Notes: a model not told the origin generated them from the letters alone. DNA of 64,000 nt from Nocardioides acrostichi (GCF_015319165.1 NZ_JADIVZ010000004.1:1-64000); one strand, 5' to 3'. Positions 24,020 through 34,645 are shown, counted from the stretch's first letter. Numbers and translations are program-made.

Positions 24020-25866
24020 GTGCGGTAGAGGTCGGCGTAGAGGCCGCCCTCGGCGAGCAGCTCGCCGTGGGTGCCCTGCTGCACGATCCGGCCCTCGTCG
24101 AGCACGAGGATGCGGTCGGCCTCGCGCACCGTGGAGAGGCGGTGGGCGATCACCAGCGACGTGCGCCCCTCGAGCGCGGCATCGAGTGCGCGCTGCACCG
24201 CGGCCTCGGACTCCGAGTCCAGGTGGGCCGTGGCCTCGTCGAGCACCACGATCGCCGGCGACTTCAGCAGCAGCCGCGCGATCGCCAACCGCTGTCGCTC
24301 GCCGCCCGAGAGCCGGTAGCCGCGGTCGCCCACGACGGTGTCGAGTCCGTCGGGCAGCCGGTGCACCATCGTGGCGATCTGTGCCGCCTCGAGGGCACCC
24401 CAGATGGCGTCGTCTCCGACGCCGGGACGCGCGTAGAGCAGGTTGTTGCGGATGGTGTCGTGGAAGAGGTGGGCGTCCTGCGTCACGTACCCGACGGCGT
24501 CCTCGATGGACTGGAGCGTCACGTCGCGCACATCGCTCCCGCCCACCAAAACGGCGCCCGAGTCGACGTCGTAGAGCCGGGCGACCAAGTGGGTGACGGT
24601 GGTCTTGCCGGCGCCGGACGGACCGACGAGAGCGACCATCTCGCCCGGTCGTGCCGCGAAGGTCAGGCCCTGCAGCACGGGTCCGCTCGACCCGGACTCG
24701 GGGCGGGCCACTCCCTCGAGCGACGGCAGCGAGAGCTCTTCGGATCCGGGGTAGGTGAACGAGACGTCGTCGAACTCCAGGCTGGCAGCGCCGGGCGGAA
24801 CCTGCTCGGCGTCCGGGCGCTCCTGAACCAGGGAGGGGAGGTCGAGCACCTCGAAGACGCGCTCGAAGCTCACCAGCGCGGTCATGATGTCGATGCGCAC
24901 GTTCGAGAGACCCTGCAGCGGGCCCAGCAGGCGCAGCAGCAGCGTCGCCAGGGCTACCAGCGTGCCCACGGAGAGACTCTTGCTGATGACCAGCTGGCCG
25001 CCGACGCCGTACACCAGCGCGGTCGCGAGCGCGGGCACCAGCACCATCGCAGCCCCGAAGACGCGGGTCGTGAGAGTGATCTTCACACCGAGGTCGCGCA
25101 CGACCGCGGCCTTCGAGGCGAACAGCGCATCCTCCTCGTGGCGACGTCCGAAGAGCTTCAGCAGCATGGCGCCGCCGACGTTGAACCGCTCGGTCATGAC
25201 GTTGCCCAGGTCGGCGTTCCCGTTCATCTGCTCCCGCGTCAGGCCCGCGAGCCGGGCGCTGACCCAGCGGGAGGCGAGGAAGAGGAACGGGAACAGCGCA
25301 ACGCACAGCAGGGTCACCTGCCAGCTCAGCGCCAGCATCGTGACACCGACGACGAGCACGGCGATGACGTTCGAGACGGTGGTCGACAGCGTCGAGGTGA
25401 AGGCCCGCTGGGCGCCGATGACATCGTTGTTGAGGCGGGAGACCAGGGCGCCGGTCTGGGTGCGGGTGAAGAACGCCATCGACTGGCGCTGCACGTGGCC
25501 GAACACCTGCGTGCGCAGGTCGTAGATCAGGCCCTCACCGATGCGCGAGGAGAGCCATGCGCTCACGACGCCGAGGACCGCGCTGAAGATCGCGAATCCC
25601 GCCATGGCCAGCGCCACCCAGGTGACGACGGACCGGTCGCCGGCGGCGATGCCCTTGTCGAGCACCTTCTGCACCAGCAGCGGCGTGACGATCACGGTCG
25701 AGGCGTCGATCACGGTGAGGGCCAAGAAGACGGCGATGATGCGGCGGTGCGGGCGCGCGAACCCGACGACCCGCTTCACCGTGTCGCGGGCGACACGCTG
25801 GTCGCCCACGCTCGGGTCGGTGCGCAGAAGCCGCCAAGCCGCCCCCGCGTTCATCATCCCTGACAT
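23968..25866 (-). CDS. ABC transporter, fused permease and ATPase (MDR/MsbA type)
   Basis: A 632-residue half-transporter. The N-terminal half has six transmembrane helices of an ABC type-I exporter domain. The C-terminal nucleotide-binding domain has Walker A GPSGAGKTT, signature LSGGERQRLAIARLL, Walker B VVLDEATAHLD and the switch His in VIAHRLS. It would act as a dimer exporting lipid, peptide or drug; the substrate is unknown. It starts at 25866, 24 bases after the ABC-F stop on the same strand. Its last codons are antisense to the SURF1 tail, so both proteins share a 52-base coding overlap. Confidence 0.92.
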   Translation of the reverse strand: MSGMMNAGAAWRLLRTDPSVGDQRVARDTVKRVVGFARPHRRIIAVFLALTVIDASTVIVTPLLVQKVLDKGIAAGDRSVVTWVALAMAGFAIFSAVLGVVSAWLSSRIGEGLIYDLRTQVFGHVQRQSMAFFTRTQTGALVSRLNNDVIGAQRAFTSTLSTTVSNVIAVLVVGVTMLALSWQVTLLCVALFPFLFLASRWVSARLAGLTREQMNGNADLGNVMTERFNVGGAMLLKLFGRRHEEDALFASKAAVVRDLGVKITLTTRVFGAAMVLVPALATALVYGVGGQLVISKSLSVGTLVALATLLLRLLGPLQGLSNVRIDIMTALVSFERVFEVLDLPSLVQERPDAEQVPPGAASLEFDDVSFTYPGSEELSLPSLEGVARPESGSSGPVLQGLTFAARPGEMVALVGPSGAGKTTVTHLVARLYDVDSGAVLVGGSDVRDVTLQSIEDAVGYVTQDAHLFHDTIRNNLLYARPGVGDDAIWGALEAAQIATMVHRLPDGLDTVVGDRGYRLSGGERQRLAIARLLLKSPAIVVLDEATAHLDSESEAAVQRALDAALEGRTSLVIAHRLSTVREADRILVLDEGRIVQQGTHGELLAEGGLYADLYRTQFLDDSAVSEEAAARA

Positions 25867-25890
25867 CCGGCTCCCTGCTGGTTGCTCGTC

Positions 25891-27489
<1,599 letters not shown>

Positions 27490-27507
27490 GACGGTGGTCG
27501 AGTCTAG

Positions 27508-27732
27508 GTCTGGCAGGCTGCTGCCAACGAAACGTCGACGGTCGAGAGAGAGCTGGCGCTCCAGGCGGCGGCGTCCGTCGGCGACGACCGGATCCAGCAG
27601 CGCACGCAGGGCCAGGTCGACGAGGAGTCGTGGACGCATGGCTCGGCCGACGAGCGGATGCGCTGGTTCCAGACCGGCTACACCACCGGCACTCTCCAGG
27701 CGTGCGACACGTTCAGCGCCGCCGCGCTGTGA
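27508..27732 (+). pseudogene. Truncated neutral zinc metallopeptidase (C-terminal remnant)
   Basis: Right after an in-frame TAG, 74 codons read VWQAAN, VGDDRIQQRTQG, SWTHGSADERMRWFQTGYTTG and ACDTFSA before the stop. This is the conserved C-terminal end of YpfJ-type neutral zinc metallopeptidases. The N-terminal two thirds with the HExxH zinc site are missing, and the sequence upstream is the start of the ABC-F gene on the other strand. There is no start codon or ribosome site. It is therefore a deletion remnant whose breakpoint lies within about 20 bases of the ABC-F ATG. The fragment ends facing a short DoxX-like ORF on the other strand. Confidence 0.75.
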
Positions 27733-27862
27733 GTCCGAAGCCACCGCCATAGAGGGCCCGGACGCCGAACTCCTCGCGCCCGACCGTCAGGTGCGTGAGG
27801 CCAGCGGCGGTCATGAGGATGCCGAGCACGAGGCGTGCGCAGGTTCTGGAAAGGGAGCCCAT
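27713..27862 (-). CDS. 49-residue DoxX-like membrane fragment
   Basis: A short ORF of 49 codons starting MGSLSRTCARLVLGILMTAA, followed by GLTHLTVGREEF. This resembles the first helix and the H-x-x-x-x-R-x-F stretch of DoxX-family membrane proteins, normally 120-150 residues with four helices. After REEF the resemblance stops and the protein ends ALYGGGFGLTARRR. It begins 8 bases after the APH-like gene on the same strand and overlaps the metallopeptidase remnant by 20 bases. Most likely it is the broken N-terminus of a doxX-like gene from the same deletion event, though it may still be translated. Confidence 0.45.
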   Translation of the reverse strand: MGSLSRTCARLVLGILMTAAGLTHLTVGREEFGVRALYGGGFGLTARRR

Positions 27863-27870
27863 GGATCGTC

Positions 27871-28791
27871 CTAGGGCCCGAGCAGGATCTCGATGAGCGG
27901 GAACTGTCGTTGGAGCGCGCGCAGGTGCGGCGCGACGGCGGGGTGGCGGAACTTGCCGGCGAGCGCGCCCTCTCCCCCGGCGACGCGCGCCAGCGCCCAC
28001 TCCGCGCGGCTCATGGCGGTGTAGACGGCGGTGATGCGGGCTCCCTCGGCCGCCTGCTCGGGAGTGGCTGGGCCGCACGGCAGGTCGTCGGGTAGGCCCA
28101 TGAGGTAGGTGTCGAGCAGCGGCCCGAGCTCCTCGCGGGCCGAGAGCAGGTAGTAGCCGAGGTCGCCACCCACCGGCCCCGTGCCCAAGCAGGCCCAGTC
28201 GATCGCGACGACGTCGTCGCCCTCGCGACCGATGAGGTTGCGCGGGGTCGGGTCACCGTGCTGGAGCACTTGCGGCAGGGCGTCGAGCCTGGCGAGCCAG
28301 TGGTCGCGCCGGGTCCAGAGGTGTTCGGCGACGTCGGCCATCGTCGTCCGCGAGAGCGTGCGCCAGCCCCCGTGGCGGGCGGTGCGGGCCAGGCGATCTC
28401 GCAGTTGGTCGCGAGCCAGCCACGACACGTTGGGCACGGGCGTGCCCGCGAACCGGCCGAGCGCGTGGGCGACGAAGAGGCCGTTGAGGGCGGCGTCCTC
28501 GACCCAGTCCTCGGTCAGCGTGATGCCGTCGCCATCGTCGACCGCCTGGCTGCGCACGGGCGGCCGCAGACCCCGGCTACGGGCGAGGACGCCGCTGGTC
28601 ACGATCTCGGCGGGTCGTCGCCAGTAGGCGAAGTGGTGCGCCTCAAGGAGTTCGGCCGGGTCGCCCGGCCCAGGCATTGCGAGTCGCTTGACGGCCACGG
28701 GCTCGCCGTCGACATCGGCACGCCAGACCCCCACGGTGGACGGGGAGGCGCCGCCGGGAAGCGGGTGCCAGCCGGGCTGGGGCTGCCACAT
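27871..28791 (-). CDS. Aminoglycoside phosphotransferase (APH)-like kinase
   Basis: A 306-residue protein-kinase-fold phosphotransferase. The catalytic loop is LQHGDPTPRNLI (H-x-D-x-x-x-x-N) near 200-211, followed by the metal-binding VAIDWACLGTG. The nucleotide-binding Lys is in VAVKRLAM. The second half is helical, as in APH/choline-kinase relatives. A small-molecule or metabolite kinase is likely; true aminoglycoside resistance is not implied by this level of similarity. ATG 28791 (MWQPQPGW) was chosen; the frame to 28992 upstream is low in coding character and overlaps the acVLRF1 gene. Confidence 0.85.
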   Translation of the reverse strand: MWQPQPGWHPLPGGASPSTVGVWRADVDGEPVAVKRLAMPGPGDPAELLEAHHFAYWRRPAEIVTSGVLARSRGLRPPVRSQAVDDGDGITLTEDWVEDAALNGLFVAHALGRFAGTPVPNVSWLARDQLRDRLARTARHGGWRTLSRTTMADVAEHLWTRRDHWLARLDALPQVLQHGDPTPRNLIGREGDDVVAIDWACLGTGPVGGDLGYYLLSAREELGPLLDTYLMGLPDDLPCGPATPEQAAEGARITAVYTAMSRAEWALARVAGGEGALAGKFRHPAVAPHLRALQRQFPLIEILLGP

Positions 28792-28810
28792 GGGCGTGAC
28801 GCTAGTGCAT

Positions 28811-29464
28811 TCAGCGGCCCGGCCAGGGCTCGTTCGCGCTGTTGTGCACGGAGATTTCGACGCACTGGGCGCTCTCGATCGCGGCGAGCAGCACGTCACG
28901 GCGGGGCTCGGCGACCGCGAGCCATCGCTCCACGGGCTCGAGGTGGCGCAGTCGCGGGTGCTCGAGAACCTCGGCGACGGCCTGCTTGTCACCGCCCGTC
29001 ACGAGAGGCCCGCGCAGGTCACCGAGCAGCCGGACGGCGTGCTCGGCTGCTGCCTCGTAGGCCACCCGCGCCTGGTTGGCCCGGCGACGCGCGAACCGCT
29101 GCTGGCTCTGGCCACCGGCCTTGGTGCGGCCCTGCACGTGTCGGCTCCCCACCTTGGTGGCGGTGGCCCGGGCCCGGCTCATGCGGGCCACGCCGTAACC
29201 GCCCTTGCGCACCAGCAGCACTCCCCACTGCCCCGGCGCGGCATCGCGCGCGTGCGCGGCGAAGGCCGCAGGCTCGGCCAGCCCGAGGTAGCGCCCCCCG
29301 AAGGGTGCCGCCGCGGTGAACGTGCTGCCGTCGCTCGCGGAGCCGGCCAGCGACCCGTCCCGCGTGGTGAGGGCGGTCGTGCCGTGCCGACCCTGGAAGT
29401 TCTGCACCCACCGCTCCACGCGTGCCGGCGGTACGAGGACGCTCTCCGCGGTGTTCTCGGGCAT
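28811..29464 (-). CDS. acVLRF1 family peptidyl-tRNA hydrolase
   Basis: A 217-residue protein of the actinobacterial Vms1-like release factor family. The family core is clear: ARVERWVQNF near the start, VRKGGYGVARM in the middle, then KVGSRHVQGRTKAGGQSQQ followed by RFARRRANQA. Eukaryotic Vms1/ANKZF1 releases stalled nascent chains from tRNA on split 60S ribosomes; acVLRF proteins are predicted to do the like in Actinobacteria, with the Q-rich loop as the catalytic part. Family members usually read AGGWSQQRF; here W is Q. It starts at 29464 and precedes the APH-like gene by 19 bases. It is probably a ribosome rescue factor. Confidence 0.85.
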   Translation of the reverse strand: MPENTAESVLVPPARVERWVQNFQGRHGTTALTTRDGSLAGSASDGSTFTAAAPFGGRYLGLAEPAAFAAHARDAAPGQWGVLLVRKGGYGVARMSRARATATKVGSRHVQGRTKAGGQSQQRFARRRANQARVAYEAAAEHAVRLLGDLRGPLVTGGDKQAVAEVLEHPRLRHLEPVERWLAVAEPRRDVLLAAIESAQCVEISVHNSANEPWPGR

Positions 29465-29578
29465 GCGCGCGACGCTACCCGCGCCCTCCGTACCGGCCCC
29501 GCCAGCTCGCGTGGGTGTTCGTCGCGGTCGCGGTGGATCTTGAACCGGTGATGAGTGGTGATCTCGTAGCCGAGGGGC

Positions 29579-30097
29579 CTACTCCTGGTGCAGCACCTTG
29601 AACCGCTCGCACACCACGAGCATGTCGGGCGCCCAGGTGCCCTCCTCGCGGAAGAACCGCTCGTGGATCTCACGCCAGGAGGCGAGCGAACGATCCGCCT
29701 CTCCCTCGAGATAGGCGTGCTCCTCGCTGATCTCGCCGAAAGGGTGCACCTCGACCGACGTGCAGGAGATGAGCGCCCGCGGGTGGCCGGCGCCGTCGAG
29801 GACGATGCTGAGGTTGCCCTGCGCGGGCAGCGGCTCGGCCGCCTCGTCGTCCGGCCGGTCGTCGGTATACCAGGCGTGGGCGCTGGCGGTGGCCGTCTTC
29901 GTGCCGCCGAGCACCAGCGCGAGCAGTTCGTCGGCCATCTCCGGCGAGCTGCCGAACGCCCACGCCGGAGGCGTGAGCGACTCCAGCGCCGAGGGCCCGA
30001 AGTAGGCCGGGACGGCGTTCGTGAGGCGCGCGTGCACTCGCGCGACCTCCCAGAACTCCTCGACGGGTCCGCGTTGGGGCTGGTCGGAGGCGCTCAT
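29579..30097 (-). CDS. ASCH domain-containing protein
   Basis: A 172-residue protein. The ASCH beta-barrel (related to the PUA RNA-binding fold) spans about residues 50-150, with GGTKTATASAHAWY, then NLSIVLDGAGHPRALISCTSVEVHPF and a closing helix (WREIHERFFREEG). ASCH proteins bind RNA or nucleotides; a few are amidohydrolases acting on acetylated cytidine, but that activity is not assured here. It lies 18 bases after the sufT-like gene on the same strand and may be the tail of the suf transcript. A 114-base spacer then separates it from acVLRF1. Confidence 0.82.
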   Translation of the reverse strand: MSASDQPQRGPVEEFWEVARVHARLTNAVPAYFGPSALESLTPPAWAFGSSPEMADELLALVLGGTKTATASAHAWYTDDRPDDEAAEPLPAQGNLSIVLDGAGHPRALISCTSVEVHPFGEISEEHAYLEGEADRSLASWREIHERFFREEGTWAPDMLVVCERFKVLHQE

Positions 30098-30115
30098 CGG
30101 GTCACGGTAGCCCGC

Positions 30116-30508
30116 TCAGACGTTGAACCCGAGCGCACGCAGCTGCTCACGGCCGTCCTCGGTGATCTTGTCGGGGCCCCACGGCGGCATCCAGACCCAG
30201 TTGATGGCGACGTCGTTGACCAGGCCCTCGAGCGCGCCGTTGGTCTGGTCCTCGATGACGTCGGTCAGCGGGCAGGCCGCGGAGGTCAGGGTCATGTCGA
30301 CGACGACGTTGGTCTTCTCGTCGACGTGCACGCCGTAGACGAGGCCGAGGTCGACGACGTTGATGCCGAGCTCGGGGTCGACGACGTCCTTGAGGGCTTC
30401 GGTGACCTCGTCCTCGCTCACCGTGGCGGTGGCGGCACCGCCGGTGGCTTCGGGCACCTCGGGCAGGTCGCTGTGGTCGGTCACGGGGTCGGTCACGGGG
30501 TCGGTCAC
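30116..30508 (-). CDS. sufT: SufT-like iron-sulfur assembly factor (MIP18 family)
   Basis: A 130-residue MIP18/DUF59 protein helping mature iron-sulfur proteins. It has EALKDVVDPELGINVVDLGLVY, the reactive Cys in LTSAACPLTD, and the WVWMPPWGPDKITEDGREQL C-terminus typical of the SufT subgroup. The GTG at 30508 overlaps the sufU stop by 4 bases (GTGA). The N-terminus is a repeat (VTDP VTDP VTDH), so two further in-frame GTG codons 12 and 24 bases on could also start translation. It is last of the core suf genes. Confidence 0.88.
   Translation of the reverse strand: MTDPVTDPVTDHSDLPEVPEATGGAATATVSEDEVTEALKDVVDPELGINVVDLGLVYGVHVDEKTNVVVDMTLTSAACPLTDVIEDQTNGALEGLVNDVAINWVWMPPWGPDKITEDGREQLRALGFNV
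30473..30508 (-). repeat. Three 12-base tandem repeats at the sufT start
   Basis: GTGACCGACCCC is repeated three times (third copy ends CAC), encoding Val-Thr-Asp-Pro each time. Every unit brings its own GTG, giving three possible start codons in one frame. The repeat number may vary by slippage. Confidence 0.6.
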
Positions 30509-30972
30509 TGGTCGTCTCCGTTCGTCAGGGTCTGGGTCGTGGCGTCCTTCCAGGCCATCCAGCCGAGGAGGGCGCACTTCACGCGGGCGGGGAACTTGGC
30601 GACACCGGCGAAGGCGATGCCGTCCTCCAGCACCTCCTCGTCGGGCTCGACGGTGCCCTTGCCCTGCATGAGCGTGAGGAACTCGGCGTGGACGTCCATC
30701 GCCTCGGCGACGGACTTGCCGATGACGAGGTCGGTCATGACCGAGGTGGCGGCCTGCGAGATCGAGCAGCCGAGCGCGTCGTAGGAGACGTCGTCGACCA
30801 CCGGGCCGTCGGGACCGTCGGTGAGGTGCACCCGCAGGGTGACCTCGTCACCGCAGGTCGGGTTGACGTGGTGCACCTCGGCCTCAAAGGGGTCGCGCAG
30901 CCCTTGATGGTGTGGGTTCTTGTAGTGGTCCAGGATGATCTCCTGGTACAGCGCGTCGAGTTCGGCGCTCAT
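30505..30972 (-). CDS. sufU: SufU iron-sulfur cluster assembly protein
   Basis: A 155-residue IscU-fold protein that accepts persulfide sulfur from SufS and passes it to SufBCD. It has the three Cys positions of SufU: NPTCGDEV near 38-41, YDALGCSIS near 65-71 and VKCALLGW near 130, which with Asp bind zinc. The QEIILDHYKNPHHQG N-terminus is typical. The gap to the sufS stop is 12 bases. Its stop overlaps the sufT GTG. Confidence 0.93.
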   Translation of the reverse strand: MSAELDALYQEIILDHYKNPHHQGLRDPFEAEVHHVNPTCGDEVTLRVHLTDGPDGPVVDDVSYDALGCSISQAATSVMTDLVIGKSVAEAMDVHAEFLTLMQGKGTVEPDEEVLEDGIAFAGVAKFPARVKCALLGWMAWKDATTQTLTNGDDQ

Positions 30973-30984
30973 CGGTGTCTCCCC

Positions 30985-32253
30985 CTAGCCCAACGTGAAG
31001 TAAGAGCGGGTGTAGTTCAGGGCCTCCACCAGCGCGTCGATGTCGGCCGGCGTCGTGTAGAGGTACGACGACATCCGCGAGCTGCTCTGGACGCCGAAGC
31101 GGGCGTGCGCGGGCTTCGCGCAGTGGTGCCCGGCCCGGACGGCGACGCCGCGCGAGTCGAGAACCTGGGCGACGTCGTGCGGGTGCACGCCGTCGATCTC
31201 GAACGACACCGCTCCCCCGCGTGCGTGCGCGTCGGTCGGGCCCAACACCTTCAGACCCGGCACGGTCGCGAGCCCCTCGAGGGCATAGCCGGTGATGGCC
31301 TGCTCGTGGCGCTGGATCGCCTCCATGCCGATGCCGTCGAGGTACTCCAGCGCGGCGCCGAGACCCACGGCCTCGACGATGGGCGGGGTGCCGGCCTCGA
31401 ACTTGTGCGGGATGCCCGCGTAGGTCGAGCGCTCCATGGTCACCGTCTCGATCATCTCGCCGCCCCCGAGGAACGGCGGCAGCGACTCCAGCAGCGCCCG
31501 GCTGCCCCACAGCACGCCGATGCCGGTCGGCCCGACCGTCTTGTGCCCGGTGAACACGAGGGCATCGGGACGCTCGGCCTCCGGCATCGCGGCCAGGTCG
31601 ATCGGCAGCTGGGGTGCGGCCTGCGAGGCGTCGAGGACGACGACCGCGCCGACCTCGTGCGCCCGCCGGGTGATCTCGGCGACCGGGTTGATGGTGCCGA
31701 GCATGTTCGACACCCAGGTGAGGGTCACGACCTTGGTGTGCTCGGTGAGCAGCTCGTCGATGTTCGTGAGGTCGAGCTGGCCGTCGTCGGTGAGCCCGAA
31801 CCAGCGCAGCTCGGCGCCGGTGCGCTCGGTGACCAGCTGCCACGGCACGATGTTGGAGTGGTGCTCCATCTCGGTCGTGACCACCACGTCGCCCGGCCCG
31901 AGCTGATGCTCGCCGGCCCAGGCGAAGGTGTTCGCCAGCAGGTTGAGCGCCTCGGAGGCGTTCTTGGTGAACACGACCTCCTCGCGCGAGGGCGCACCGA
32001 GGAACGAGGCCACCCGGTCGCGGCCACCCTCGAACGCCTCGGTGGCCTCGGCACCCAACAGGTGCATGGCCCGCGCCACGTTCGCGTTGTGCCGCTCGAG
32101 GTGGTCGACCATCGCGTCGATCACCACCTGCGGCTTCTGCGAGGTGTTGGCACTGTCGAGGTAGACCAGCGGCAGGCCCGCGGGCGTCGTCCGCGTGAGG
32201 ATCGGGAAGTCCTTGCGGACCACCTCGAGGTCGGGCAGCAGTCCGTCGATCAC
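30985..32253 (-). CDS. sufS: Cysteine desulfurase SufS
   Basis: A 422-residue PLP enzyme taking sulfur from cysteine. It shows YLDSANTSQKP near the start, the PLP Lys in FTGHKTVGPTGIGVLWG, and the active Cys loop in RAGHHCAKP near residue 380, as in group II desulfurases. The GTG at 32253 has a strong site GAAGGGAG 7 bases upstream. It works with SufU (next gene). Unlike the tight overlaps elsewhere in the operon, a 120-base spacer with a palindrome separates it from sufC. Confidence 0.95.
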   Translation of the reverse strand: MIDGLLPDLEVVRKDFPILTRTTPAGLPLVYLDSANTSQKPQVVIDAMVDHLERHNANVARAMHLLGAEATEAFEGGRDRVASFLGAPSREEVVFTKNASEALNLLANTFAWAGEHQLGPGDVVVTTEMEHHSNIVPWQLVTERTGAELRWFGLTDDGQLDLTNIDELLTEHTKVVTLTWVSNMLGTINPVAEITRRAHEVGAVVVLDASQAAPQLPIDLAAMPEAERPDALVFTGHKTVGPTGIGVLWGSRALLESLPPFLGGGEMIETVTMERSTYAGIPHKFEAGTPPIVEAVGLGAALEYLDGIGMEAIQRHEQAITGYALEGLATVPGLKVLGPTDAHARGGAVSFEIDGVHPHDVAQVLDSRGVAVRAGHHCAKPAHARFGVQSSSRMSSYLYTTPADIDALVEALNYTRSYFTLG

Positions 32254-32260
32254 GATCGAA

Positions 32261-32268
32261 CTCCCTTC
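32261..32268 (-). promoter_or_regulatory. Ribosome binding site fixing the sufS GTG start
   Basis: On the minus strand GAAGGGAG is 7 bases upstream of GTG 32253. It supports this start over the longer frame to 32304. Confidence 0.7.
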
Positions 32269-32314
32269 AAGTGGTCCGGTGGTGCGAGAGGTGGTGCTGC
32301 GCAAGGCGGAGGAG

Positions 32315-32329
32315 CGAAGGCGGCCTTCG
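32315..32329. repeat. 15-base palindrome between sufC and sufS
   Basis: CGAAGGC-G-GCCTTCG is a perfect 7+1+7 palindrome. As RNA it would fold to a stable short hairpin between the two cistrons. No U-tract follows, so full termination is unlikely. Confidence 0.45.
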
Positions 32330-32373
32330 AGCGGAGCGGGCCGTCGAGCGACGACAGCGCAGCGCAGTGCCGC

Positions 32374-33128
<755 letters not shown>

Positions 33129-33132
<4 letters not shown>

Positions 33133-33464
33133 GCGGGGGTCACTCCGTTCAGGGTGGTGGTGGTGTCGATGAAGACGTCGTCTCCCCGGACGTCGACGGG
33201 GAAGGTGGCCACGGGCTCGGTGGCCGGGAGGCCGCTGGGCTTGCCGGTGCGGACGTCGAAGCACGAGCCGTGCAACCAGCACTCGACGCGCCCGCCCTCG
33301 ACCTCGCCCTCGCTGAGCGCCACCGCGGCGTGCGAGCACAGATCCTGCAGCGCGAACACCTCGTCGCCGTCGCGGACGACCGCCACGGTGTACTCCTCGA
33401 CCTCGACGGCCAGCGGCTCGTCGTCGGGTACCTCGGCCAAGGCGCACGCGCGCTGGAAGCTCAT
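33129..33464 (-). CDS. Rieske-type ferredoxin in the suf operon
   Basis: A 111-residue soluble Rieske [2Fe-2S] protein. The ligands are C-S-H near 43-45 and C-W-L-H near 62-65. Such small proteins are annotated as the ferredoxin subunit of non-heme iron oxygenases and are a standard part of actinobacterial suf operons, between sufD and sufC. It may supply electrons for cluster assembly; the exact role is not settled. It overlaps sufD and sufC by 4 bases each (ATGA). Confidence 0.9.
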
Positions 33465-34645
33465 GCGGAGCCCTCCAGGGCGCTGGCGAACTCCCCGGGT
33501 GCGGCGAGCATGTTCTTGGCCAGCTCCTTCTCGACCGTCTCGGTGAGCTGCTCCTCGAGGAACGGCACACCGATCTTGCGGATCAGGTCGGCGAAGAAGC
33601 CGTGCAGCACCAGCCGGCGGGCCTCCTCGACCGAGACGCCGCGGCTCTGGAGGTAGAAGAGCTGCTCGTCGTCGAAGCGAGCGGTGGCCGAGGCGTGTCC
33701 CGCACCCTCGATCTCACCCGTCTCGATCTCGAGGTTCGGCACCGAGTCGGCCTGGCAGCCGTCGGTGAGCACGAGGTTGCGGTTCTCCTCGTACGTCTCG
33801 ATGCCCTCGGCCTCCTTGCGGATCAGCACGTTCCCGATCCAGACCGTGTGCGCCCCCTGACCCTGCAGGGCGCCCTTGTAGTTCACGTTGCTCGAGGTCC
33901 GAGGAGCGTTGTGGTCGGCGAAGAGCCGGTGCTCGAGGTGCTGGCCGGCGTCGGCGAAGTAGAGGCCGAGCAGCTCGGCCTCACCGCCGGGGCCGTCGTA
34001 CTCGACGTTGGCGTGCAGCCGCACCAGGTCTCCGCCGAACGAGACCGACGTGTGCTTGACGCGCGCGTCGCGGCCGACCCGAATGGCGTCGCGGCCCAGG
34101 TGGACGGCATCGTCGTCCCAGTCCTGCACCGACACGATGTCGACCTGGGCGCCGTCGCCGACCACGAAGGTCGAGATGGCGCAGTAGCGCGCCGCCCCGG
34201 TGTGCACGAGCACGATCGTGACCTTGGCGTGCGCGCCGATGCGGTAGAGCAGCTGACCCCACACCAGGTCCTCGACGGTGTTGCCGGAGAGGCGGATCAC
34301 CACCGGCTCGTCGCACTCCAGCTCGGCCGGGACGTCGAGCAGCGCGGCACCGCCGGAGAGCGACGCGGCCAGCGCGGCCGGACGCTCGTTGGGGCCGAGC
34401 TCGCCCAGGGCGCGGGCCTCCTCGGCGGTGACGGTCGAGAGGGTGACGCCCTCGGGCAGCGTGGTGTCCCACTCCAGACACGCGTCGGAGGGCTCACCGT
34501 CGAGCAGGCCACGCAGACGCTTGAGCGGGGTGAACCGCCACACCTCCTCGCGTCCGGTCGGTGCGGGGTGGTCGGCGAGGTCGTAGCTCGGCGGCGGGTT
34601 GAGGTGGCTCTCCACCCGCGCGGGGGCAGCAGCAGTCACGGTCAC
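33461..34645 (-). CDS. sufD: SufD, scaffold subunit
   Basis: A 394-residue partner of SufB and SufC. It has the SufBD beta-helix with SSNVNYKGALQGQGAHTVWIGN and the C-terminal helical ending LVLHGFFADLIRKI, plus DEEQLFYLQSRGVS-like residues shared with SufB. The N-terminus (EVWRFTPLKRLRGL) is typical. It follows sufB by 47 bases and overlaps the ferredoxin start by 4. Confidence 0.94.
   Translation of the reverse strand: MTVTAAAPARVESHLNPPPSYDLADHPAPTGREEVWRFTPLKRLRGLLDGEPSDACLEWDTTLPEGVTLSTVTAEEARALGELGPNERPAALAASLSGGAALLDVPAELECDEPVVIRLSGNTVEDLVWGQLLYRIGAHAKVTIVLVHTGAARYCAISTFVVGDGAQVDIVSVQDWDDDAVHLGRDAIRVGRDARVKHTSVSFGGDLVRLHANVEYDGPGGEAELLGLYFADAGQHLEHRLFADHNAPRTSSNVNYKGALQGQGAHTVWIGNVLIRKEAEGIETYEENRNLVLTDGCQADSVPNLEIETGEIEGAGHASATARFDDEQLFYLQSRGVSVEEARRLVLHGFFADLIRKIGVPFLEEQLTETVEKELAKNMLAAPGEFASALEGSA

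Larger units (their letters stand above)
32254..32373. other. 120-base spacer inside the suf operon
   Basis: This interrupts an operon whose other joints are overlaps or short gaps (the next longest is 47 bases). It contains the 15-base palindrome at 32315-32329, flanked by purine-rich GGAGCGAAGG and AGCGGAGCGG segments resembling dispersed REP-like elements. It may be a processing or attenuation site setting the sufRBDC to sufSUT ratio. Confidence 0.4.

Noticed and set aside
27871..28791. Aminoglycoside resistance gene
   Set aside because: Only the general APH kinase motifs are seen; these are shared with many metabolite kinases.
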